Assembly (NCBI GenBank): GCA_030044775.1
Contig: JASICF010000348.1
Location: 1-43,402, forward strand
Direction: 5' to 3'
From: Candidatus Sulfotelmatobacter sp.
GTDB lineage: Bacteria; Acidobacteriota; Terriglobia; Terriglobales; Acidobacteriaceae
Length of the DNA stretch: 43,402 bases
Made by a program: the position numbers and the translations under genes. The notes under the pieces were generated by a model. That model made no database searches, was not told the origin of the DNA, and saw only the letters and a program-made list of their open reading frames with translations. How positions within the stretch are numbered: the first letter of the stretch is position 1; each line of letters starts with the position of its first letter. Shown one piece after another: positions 8,181 to 15,140 of this stretch.

Positions 8181-9361
8181 ACGAAACCGGCACATTCACA
8201 AATCAGTTCCTGGCGGAAGCCAGAACCGTTATCGATCGCCTCGACCGCACAAGTATCGAAGAAGCCGCTTCCCTGCTCGCGCAAACCCACTCTGCGGGCG
8301 GGCGCTTGTTTATTCTCGGCGTGGGCGGCAGCGCCGCCAACGCCTCGCACGCCGTGAATGATTTTCGCAAGCTGGCGGGCATCGAAGCCTACGCTCCGAC
8401 CGACAACGTTTCTGAACTCACGGCCCGCACCAATGACGAAGGCTGGCCAGCCGTATTCGAAAGCTGGCTACGCACAAGCCGCCTGCGGTCGAACGATCTC
8501 GTAGTGGTTTTTTCCGTTGGCGGCGGTGATCTCGAAAAAAGCATCAGTCCAAATTTGGTGAGTGCCCTCAAATACGCAAAAACCGTCGACGCAAAAATTC
8601 TCGGCGTCGTCGGCCGCGACGGGGGCTACACGGCCCAGGTTGCAGATGTCTGCATTCTTATTCCCACGGTCAACGCTGCACACACCACGCCGCACACGGA
8701 GGCTTTTCAATCCGTCGTTTCGCATCTGCTCGTCTCCCATCCGAAGGTAAAGCGGTATGCCACGAAGTGGGAATCAACCGAGGCTCCAGGGGATCGCACG
8801 CTTCGGCCGGCAGTCTTCATCGATCGAGATGGCGTCCTTAACCGTGCGACGGTGCGCGACGGCAAACCGCTTCCCCCGCCGGGCTTGCAGGACCTTGAAA
8901 TTCTTCCTGGCGTCGCGCCGGCGCTGGCCGAGCTGAAGTCGCACGGATTTCCTCTCTATGTGATCACCAACCAGCCCGATGTCGCCCGCGGCAGCCTCAC
9001 CCGTGCCCAAGTGGATGCCATGAACCAAAAGTTAGCCTCCCTGCTCCCGGTCGATGACATCTTCGTCTGTTATCATGATGATGCAGATCATTGCGCGTGC
9101 CGAAAACCCAAACCCGGCCTGATCCACGAGGCACAGCGCAAGTACGATATCGATCTCGCTCGCAGTTTCGTTGTGGGGGATCGCTGGCGCGATATTGACG
9201 CCGGCCACGCTGCAGGTTGCAAAACAATTTTGATCGACTACGGCTACCGCGAGAGAAAACCCGCCCAGCCTCCGGAAGCGAAGGTGCGGTCTTTGCGCGA
9301 AGCGGCCGAATGGATCATTCGTTGCAGCTTAAAGGAGCCCAAGAATGAAGTCCGTCTCTGA
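8177..9361 (+). CDS. fused sedoheptulose-7-phosphate isomerase and heptose-bisphosphate phosphatase (GmhA-GmhB)
   Basis: A 394-residue two-domain protein. Residues 1-195 are a SIS isomerase (GVGGSAANASH) like GmhA. Residues about 212-385 are a HAD phosphatase like GmhB or the HisB N-terminus, with nucleophile Asp216 and acid/base Asp218 in FIDRDGVLN, TNQ at 264-266, a zinc loop Cys298/His300/Cys306/Cys308 followed by RKPKPG, and VGDRWRDID. The two halves would catalyse the first and third steps of GDP-heptose synthesis. By my alignment with E. coli GmhA, His61 and His180 are kept as His58 and His183, while Glu65 is Asp62 and Gln172 is Glu175. It overlaps its neighbours by four and seventeen bases. 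Confidence 0.82.
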   Translation: MNETGTFTNQFLAEARTVIDRLDRTSIEEAASLLAQTHSAGGRLFILGVGGSAANASHAVNDFRKLAGIEAYAPTDNVSELTARTNDEGWPAVFESWLRTSRLRSNDLVVVFSVGGGDLEKSISPNLVSALKYAKTVDAKILGVVGRDGGYTAQVADVCILIPTVNAAHTTPHTEAFQSVVSHLLVSHPKVKRYATKWESTEAPGDRTLRPAVFIDRDGVLNRATVRDGKPLPPPGLQDLEILPGVAPALAELKSHGFPLYVITNQPDVARGSLTRAQVDAMNQKLASLLPVDDIFVCYHDDADHCACRKPKPGLIHEAQRKYDIDLARSFVVGDRWRDIDAGHAAGCKTILIDYGYRERKPAQPPEAKVRSLREAAEWIIRCSLKEPKNEVRL

Positions 9362-10103
9362 GTTGAAGGTTCGGGTGTTTGCCGATGGAGCCGACAGGGC
9401 TACCATGCTCGCCCTTCATCGCGAGCCTTACATCAAGGGCTTCACCACCAATCCAACTCTGATGCGGAAAGCCGGGGTCACGGATTACGAGCGCTTCGCC
9501 CGCGAAATTCTCCGGCACATTCCCGACCGGCCCATCTGCCTGGAAGTTCTCGCCGACGATGAGGACGAAATGGAGCGTCAGGCTCACCACATCGCCAGTT
9601 GGGGCCCGAACGTTTACGTAAAGATTCCCGTCACTAACACTCGGCGCGACCCCATGTATAACCTGATCCGGCGCCTCAGCAACGAAGGCATCCGTGTGAA
9701 TGCTACAGCGGTACTTGCGCTCGACCAGGTGCAGCGCAGCGCACAAGCTCTCAAGGAAGGCGCTCCGTCTTATATTTCTATCTTTGCCGGAAGGGTCGCC
9801 GATACAGGACGCGATCCGGTCCCTCTCATGAAATCCGCGCTGGAAGTGATGGCGGCGAACGCTAATTCTCAGTTGGTCTGGGCAAGTCCGCGGGAACTAC
9901 TGAATATTTTTCAGGCCGACGCCATCGGCTGCCACATCGTCACCGTAACTTCCGACATTCTTAAGAAAATTGCGCTCGTCGGCAAGGACCTGCACGAACT
10001 CTCTCTGGAAACAGTGCAGATGTTCTACGATGACGCCGCACGCTCCGGATACAAGTTGGAACTCGCTCGCGAGGAGCAGCCGGTCGGATCGGTTCGAGAC
10101 TGA
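9345..10103 (+). CDS. transaldolase family protein
   Basis: A 252-residue protein of the short transaldolase / fructose-6-phosphate aldolase class. It shows the N-terminal FADGAD (Asp14), the TTNPTL motif at 34-39 and the Schiff-base Lys93 in VYVKIPV, with VNATAV downstream. It starts inside the end of the GmhA-GmhB gene with AAGGAG just upstream of its ATG. Transaldolase makes sedoheptulose 7-phosphate, the substrate of GmhA, so in this operon it plausibly supplies the heptose pathway with precursor. The alternative is a fructose-6-phosphate aldolase activity, which cannot be excluded from sequence. The link to heptose synthesis is inferred from gene order. Confidence 0.8.
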   Translation: MKSVSELKVRVFADGADRATMLALHREPYIKGFTTNPTLMRKAGVTDYERFAREILRHIPDRPICLEVLADDEDEMERQAHHIASWGPNVYVKIPVTNTRRDPMYNLIRRLSNEGIRVNATAVLALDQVQRSAQALKEGAPSYISIFAGRVADTGRDPVPLMKSALEVMAANANSQLVWASPRELLNIFQADAIGCHIVTVTSDILKKIALVGKDLHELSLETVQMFYDDAARSGYKLELAREEQPVGSVRD

Positions 10104-10116
10104 AACCTTAGACTCA

Positions 10117-10345
10117 AACCGCGCTCATAACAGATGTGACAATCGCGAGTCCGCATCGCTTTCAGAAGTCACGCCATGTGGGCGCCTATCTGACATCCAG
10201 CCCAAGCAGCGCAATTCGGGAGAGCGGACACTGCAACTCAGTATCACCAAGGCAGGCAACTCCAGCTTGCGATCATTGCTAATCCGATTGTGCTCATTAC
10301 CTCCTTCGACAGCCCGGGCCCGTTAGATATGTGAACCCGGAACAA
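10117..10345 (+). pseudogene. relic of an IS110-family transposase C-terminus
   Basis: Reading across frames gives an IS110-like C-terminus: IASPHRFQKSRHVGAYL in one frame (about 10135-10192), then QPKQRNSGERTLQLSITKAG and NSSLRSLLI in a second (about 10200-10290), then AHYLLRQPGP in a third (about 10300-10330). IS110 transposases end with the same order of motifs: RFxxSRxVGAYLGL, RQSGE, QLxITKAGNxxLRxLLV, AHY. At least two frameshifts and no intact start show it is dead. It fills most of the 300-base gap between the heptose operon and the amidohydrolase gene. No terminal repeats are recognisable. Confidence 0.6.
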
Positions 10346-10405
10346 ACAATCGTCGACCTGCGTATCCTCATGCGTTAATCCAATCCGGCAGGAGGACTCC
10401 TGACA

Positions 10406-12109
10406 ATGAAAGCCCTCTGGAGTATTGTCGCGGTCGCGGCCACCTTGACACTTGCAATTTCCGGACGTAGTGATTCAACCAATAAATCGGCGCCGAGCGG
10501 AACCATAACGGCTTTCCGTGACATTTCCGTGATTCCGATGGATAGCGATCGGGTTCTCACACACCAGACCGTTCTGGTTCGTGATGGAAAAATCGTTGAG
10601 GTCGGCCCCGCAAACTCCCTACGTCTGCCAGCCGAGTCGATCGTCATATCCGGGCAGAACAAGTTCTTGATTCCGGGCCTCGCCGATATGCATACCCACG
10701 TCGATAGGAAGGAAATGCTGCCTCTATTCTTAGCCGCCGGGGTGACGACCGTGCTGAACATGGGGCTAGCATCACCAGAATTTGTCACGGCAATACGCCA
10801 CGAGGTCTCTGAGGGCACGGTAGTGGGACCGCGAATCTTCGCAGCCTTCATGATTGACGGACCTGGCGACCCTGGCCCGGAATACGTTGCATTGTGCGAG
10901 CGAGATGCACGCGCAGCTGTGGATCGGGCAAAGCTTGTGGGTTATGAGTTCATCAAGGTTTACTCACGGCTGCAACCAGACATCTACGCGGCAATACTCG
11001 ACGAAGCGAAAAAACAAAACATCGCCGTCGTTGGCCACATCGCCGATTCCGTAGGGTTAGAGAGAAGTCTGGCGCAAGGGCAGGTGATGATCGCGCACGC
11101 GGAGGAATATTACAAAACCTACTTCCAGAATCAGCCTGACGATAGCCGGATCCCGGAGGCGGTCCGGCTTACGCAGAATGCCGGCGCTTACGTGACTCCA
11201 AACCTGTCGTTTTTTTCCATGCTGACGAGGATCACATCAGATCCCAAGGCCATGGACAGTCTGCTTTCCGACCCCCATGCGGATTTCATGCCGCCAGACA
11301 TCCGCAGATCGTGGTTGAGCGAGCGCCCTTCCAAGCCCTCCGATCAATTTGTGCCAGAATTTGCGACCCTCAAGAAACTCACGTCTGCCCTGTCACAGAC
11401 CGGTGTACCACTTCTTGCTGGTACGGATAGTCCCGGCGGGGGCATGGTCCCTGGCGCTTCGCTCCACTACGATCTCGAGCAATTGGTGGCGGCGGGGCTG
11501 ACGCCTTTCCAGGCTCTCTCGGCGGCTACTCGCACGCCAGGTGAGTTCATTCATCGCTTTGTTCCCGGAGCCGAAGAATTCGGAACGATTGCTCCTGGCC
11601 AATCTGCGGACCTGGTCATGCTCGATGCCAACCCTCTGCTCGATATCCGAAACGCACGGAACGTGATTGGAGTTATGGTTAGGGGACGTTGGTTCGAGCG
11701 CAACGAATTGGAGGCGCTCGTTCAACAACCGGTATCCGGCTACAAGCGCGTTATGGCCTTGGAAGCGGAGTTCGAAAATGTATTGGCCAAGCAGGGCGTG
11801 GAGCAGGCAGTTCGCGACCTCAAGATTCACTCCCGGGCCGCGGAGAAGCTTCCCGAAAGTTTCGTAAACGCCCTCGGGTACCAGATGCTCGGAGCCAAGA
11901 AGCTGGCAGATGCGGTCGCGTTGTTCACATTGAACACCGAGCAGTACCCGGATTCATGGAACGTTTATGACAGCCTCGGGGAAGCCTATGCCGACAATGC
12001 AAACTACGATCTAGCGGTGATGAACTACAGACACTCTCTTGCTCTTAATCCCAAGAATGCTGGAGCGGAAAAAATGCTAAAAGACCTTGCGTCGCTCCGC
12101 GTGAAGTAA
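10406..12109 (+). CDS. exported amidohydrolase with C-terminal TPR segment
   Basis: A 567-residue imidazolonepropionase/prolidase-like amidohydrolase. A signal peptide (LWSIVAVAATLTLAISG) is followed by the beta domain and the TIM-barrel metal site: His96 and His98 in DMHTH, Lys184 in FIKVYS, His211 in VVGHIA, His231 in IAHAEE and Asp341 in AGTDSPG. The barrel ends near residue 450. The last 110 residues read as TPR-like helices (ALGYQMLGAKKLADAVALF, YDSLGEAYADNANYDLAVM). GGAGGA lies about ten bases before the ATG. By family it hydrolyses a cyclic amide or a peptide; the substrate is not predictable. It appears to be a single-gene unit. Confidence 0.82.
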   Translation: MKALWSIVAVAATLTLAISGRSDSTNKSAPSGTITAFRDISVIPMDSDRVLTHQTVLVRDGKIVEVGPANSLRLPAESIVISGQNKFLIPGLADMHTHVDRKEMLPLFLAAGVTTVLNMGLASPEFVTAIRHEVSEGTVVGPRIFAAFMIDGPGDPGPEYVALCERDARAAVDRAKLVGYEFIKVYSRLQPDIYAAILDEAKKQNIAVVGHIADSVGLERSLAQGQVMIAHAEEYYKTYFQNQPDDSRIPEAVRLTQNAGAYVTPNLSFFSMLTRITSDPKAMDSLLSDPHADFMPPDIRRSWLSERPSKPSDQFVPEFATLKKLTSALSQTGVPLLAGTDSPGGGMVPGASLHYDLEQLVAAGLTPFQALSAATRTPGEFIHRFVPGAEEFGTIAPGQSADLVMLDANPLLDIRNARNVIGVMVRGRWFERNELEALVQQPVSGYKRVMALEAEFENVLAKQGVEQAVRDLKIHSRAAEKLPESFVNALGYQMLGAKKLADAVALFTLNTEQYPDSWNVYDSLGEAYADNANYDLAVMNYRHSLALNPKNAGAEKMLKDLASLRVK

Positions 12110-12228
12110 TTGTCCGTGTGTATGCGCTAGAGTTCTTGCACATTGGGTTGACACTCTGGGCCTACTCATAAGAGCCGGGACGGCCAGAAGTCGGCCTCGC
12201 GAAAGAAGTCTTGCAATCCTGAGTCGGC

Positions 12229-12903
12229 CTAGGGCATCACTCCAGCGGGGGCTTGTGGCGATGGTCCGGCTGCGGTCGCAGCGGCAGCTTCGTTCAAAAT
12301 TCTGTGGTGAATTGTGAACAGAGCCAACTCGAGCCGGTCTGACACGCCAATCTTGTCGTAAACGTTGCGCAGGTAATTCTTGATCACCTGCTCGGTAGTG
12401 CCCAGCTGCGTGGCGATCTCCTTATTTTTATAGCCCTGCACGATGAGTGCGACGATGCGCAACTCTTTTGCGGTTAGCCGGTCGCGCACCCGCAACCCGA
12501 CCATATCGTTCTCGGTGAGCTCGCTTGGCACGGCGACGTCCTGCACCCAGGTTTCGCCGCGGGCCACTTTGCGCACGCAGTCCACGAGTGCGGCGCTCGT
12601 GACGTTTCGGTAAACAACACCGTGAGCGCCGTTGCCCATGTGCCGTTGCGCGCTCTCGCCGGTATCGGCCAGGATGACTACACGGGTCTTGGCACGGTTG
12701 GCAGCCTGCGTGATCGCCGCAAAGTCATTGTGAAAGCCCGCCGCCACCACCAGAACCGCTGCGCGAAATTTATCCAGAGCCATGAACATCTGCTCCGGAG
12801 TCTGAGCCTGCGCCACAATGCGCATCTCGTCTTCCACCGCCAGAACTTTGGCGATGCCCGCCCGGAAGATTGCCTGATTATCGGCCAGAATCAGTTTGAG
12901 CAT
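12229..12903 (-). CDS. LuxR-type regulator with degenerate receiver
   Basis: About 224 residues from the ATG at 12903, preceded by GGAGAG eight bases away; the frame is open further upstream but that part is not receiver-like. The N-terminal 120 residues keep the receiver fold (LKLILADNQAIFRAG), but the phospho-acceptor Asp is replaced by Ala54 (VLVVAAGF), the switch Thr/Ser by Ala (VVILADTG) and the conserved Lys by Arg (VVYRNV). The C-terminal LuxR helix-turn-helix is intact (LTAKELRIVALIVQGYKNKE and TEQVIKNYLRNVYDKIG). It should bind DNA but probably cannot be phosphorylated. An Ala/Pro-rich tail follows. Confidence 0.82.
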   Translation of the reverse strand: MLKLILADNQAIFRAGIAKVLAVEDEMRIVAQAQTPEQMFMALDKFRAAVLVVAAGFHNDFAAITQAANRAKTRVVILADTGESAQRHMGNGAHGVVYRNVTSAALVDCVRKVARGETWVQDVAVPSELTENDMVGLRVRDRLTAKELRIVALIVQGYKNKEIATQLGTTEQVIKNYLRNVYDKIGVSDRLELALFTIHHRILNEAAAATAAGPSPQAPAGVMP

Positions 12904-13035
12904 GTTATCCGCTCTCCAAGAATCATTTCCATCCGCTCTGCGGGCGGATCTTCCAATTTCGATGTTGATTTGTGATTGCTGATTGAGACTCGCCCGCTCA
13001 ATCGCCAATCGCTCAAACAACAATCATCCCTGCCA

Positions 13036-13356
13036 CTAAGTATTTCTGACAAACTCGTACGAATCGATGACGCAAGCCACACCCTTGCCATCCGGCGTGT
13101 TGCCGCTCGGGTCGGTCCGCACCACCCGCCCCTTGCACTGGATGACAACATTCTCCGGGCCACCAGTGACGTCGGGCGGCAGGGTGATTTCGAACTCCAC
13201 GGGGGAACCAATCTCCAGCGACGCATCGGCGCGAATATAAACTCCCGCCGCGCTCAAGTTGCCTGTTGTCCCTTTGGCGTCGCCGCTTTCGGTTTCGTTA
13301 TGAATTTTGATCGGCAGATGAAGGGGAAATCTTTTTCCGGTCCGTGCTTCGGACAC
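13036..13356 (-). CDS. PilZ domain protein (c-di-GMP binding)
   Basis: About 106 residues from the GTG at 13356, which has AGGAGG four bases upstream; an ATG at 13413 in frame would add 19 residues. Both c-di-GMP binding motifs are kept: RxxxR as RTGKR and (D/N)xSxxG as NLSAAG, followed by the PilZ beta barrel (VEFEITLPPD, CKGRVVRTDP, GVACVID). It is a stand-alone PilZ domain and so probably a c-di-GMP effector acting on a partner protein. It lies in the same region as an HD-GYP phosphodiesterase gene (15141-17111), though not in one operon. Confidence 0.85.
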   Translation of the reverse strand: MSEARTGKRFPLHLPIKIHNETESGDAKGTTGNLSAAGVYIRADASLEIGSPVEFEITLPPDVTGGPENVVIQCKGRVVRTDPSGNTPDGKGVACVIDSYEFVRNT

Positions 13357-13618
13357 AGTGCCTCCTCTTTCGTGGTTCGACCGTTCGCTCTGGGCAAACG
13401 AGGTAAGTGTCATCGAAATGCGCTCCTGACGTGCGGATCGACCACAATTGATGCTCAGGGCAGGTTATATCATGGATTATACCCCGATAAAAGCCTGATG
13501 ACGAGTTAGTTAATAGAAACGAGATTGCCCCTTGATTCTCACCATGCTTTCCCGGTGGCCACGCATCCCGTGCTATTTTCTGATGTGAAACCGTTCTTCC
13601 CACAGGAGATGCACACCC

Positions 13619-15124
13619 ATGTTTTCCCGCCCTCATTCCCGCACATGGCCGACGGGGTCAAGGCTGCTGCTCGTCTTTGCGCTTTTTCTGCCGTTGCTCT
13701 CGAATGCATTGTTGGCATCGCAGCAGTCTTCAAACCAAGGGCAAGATAAAGCGGTTCAGCCGGCGCAATCCCCAGAGCCGAATATGCCTCAGAATTCATC
13801 AAGGCAGGCCCTGGCCCAGTTCAACGACGCCCTTGAATCTCTGGCCACTAAAGTCTCACCTGCGGTGGTGCAGATTCTGGTGACCGGTTATGCCCCGGTG
13901 CGCGATACAGACCGCTCCCAGACCGCTCTGATCGTCCGCCAACATGCGGTCGGTTCAGGTGTAGTCCTTGACTCCAACGGCTATATCATGACGAATGCTC
14001 ATGTGGTGGAAGGCGCGCAGCGCATCCGCGTCGCCCTGCCGATTCCGGGTGACACCGGGGGCGATGTCCCCGTGGGTAAACGACACATCCTCGAAGCGCG
14101 CCTGCTTGGAGTCCACAAAGAGACCGACCTTGCGCTGCTCAAGATTGATGCAGCCGATCTGCCCACTCTTCCTTTGCTCGTCCGGGACAGGCCTCGCGTC
14201 GGACAATTGGTGTTTGCGATCGGCAGTCCCGAGGGCCTCCAAAACTCCGTGACCATGGGGGTGGTGAGCGCAGTTGCGCGCCAACCCGATCCAAATAAGG
14301 CCATGACCTACATCCAGACTGACGCGCCGATTAATCCCGGCAACAGCGGCGGCCCGCTGGTCGACATGGACGGCGCAGTGGTTGGAATCAACACCTTTAT
14401 ACTTTCCGAGGGAGGCGGAAGCGAAGGGCTGGGATTTGCCATCCCGGCGCGGATTATCGATTTCGTTTATCGCAGCCTGCGCAAATACGGCCACGTGCAT
14501 CGCGTGGTAATTGGAGCCGACGCGCAGGAGATCACGCCCGATATGGCGGATGGCCTGCATCTCGCCCAGCGCTGGGGAGTGATTATTGCCGATGTGAAGC
14601 CCGACGGTCCCGCCGCCGCGGCCGGCCTGCGCATCCAAGATATCGTTCTCCGCGCGGACGATCGCCGCATCGAAACCTTGCCGGGGCTTTCCGCCGCACT
14701 TTACCTGCACCGAGTCGACGAACTACTCAAGCTGGAAATTCTTCGCGGTAACGAGAGAAAGACGATCTATATCCCCGCGATCGAAGAACACGATCCCATG
14801 GATAAACTCCTGGATACTGCCGACCCTGAAAAAAGCCTTATCCCACGGCTCGGGATTCTCGGAATCGACTTCGACAGCAGCCTGCGCAGTGAAATCTCGC
14901 TGCGCATTCCGTCCGGAGTTGTGGTGATCGGCCGCGCTGCTGACCTGATCACGCCTGAGACTGGGCTCGAAACCGGCGACGTGATTCATTCTCTCAATAC
15001 CACACCGATCGGCTCGATGGATGATTTGCGCGCAGCCGTCAACGAACTAAAGGCTGGCGCTCCGGTGGTTTTGCAGGTCGAACGCTCCGATGGCTTTACC
15101 TATTTAACGTTTGAGATGGAGTGA
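13619..15124 (+). CDS. HtrA/DegP-type serine protease with two PDZ domains
   Basis: A 501-residue S1C protease. The N-terminus has a signal peptide (LLLVFALFLPLLSNALLAS), then a Gln/Pro-rich linker. The trypsin-like domain carries the triad His128 (TNAHVVEG), Asp170 (ETDLALLKID) and Ser243 (NPGNSGGPL). A first PDZ domain covers about 300-385 and a second about 415-500 (GVVVIGRA, LETGDVIHSLN). It should act in the periplasm in protein quality control. The first PDZ has the usual carboxylate-loop region (WGVIIADVKPDGPAAAAGL). It is divergent from the PilZ gene and convergent with the HD-GYP gene, so it stands alone. Confidence 0.9.
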   Translation: MFSRPHSRTWPTGSRLLLVFALFLPLLSNALLASQQSSNQGQDKAVQPAQSPEPNMPQNSSRQALAQFNDALESLATKVSPAVVQILVTGYAPVRDTDRSQTALIVRQHAVGSGVVLDSNGYIMTNAHVVEGAQRIRVALPIPGDTGGDVPVGKRHILEARLLGVHKETDLALLKIDAADLPTLPLLVRDRPRVGQLVFAIGSPEGLQNSVTMGVVSAVARQPDPNKAMTYIQTDAPINPGNSGGPLVDMDGAVVGINTFILSEGGGSEGLGFAIPARIIDFVYRSLRKYGHVHRVVIGADAQEITPDMADGLHLAQRWGVIIADVKPDGPAAAAGLRIQDIVLRADDRRIETLPGLSAALYLHRVDELLKLEILRGNERKTIYIPAIEEHDPMDKLLDTADPEKSLIPRLGILGIDFDSSLRSEISLRIPSGVVVIGRAADLITPETGLETGDVIHSLNTTPIGSMDDLRAAVNELKAGAPVVLQVERSDGFTYLTFEME

Positions 15125-15140
15125 TTAGCGTCGGTTGCGA

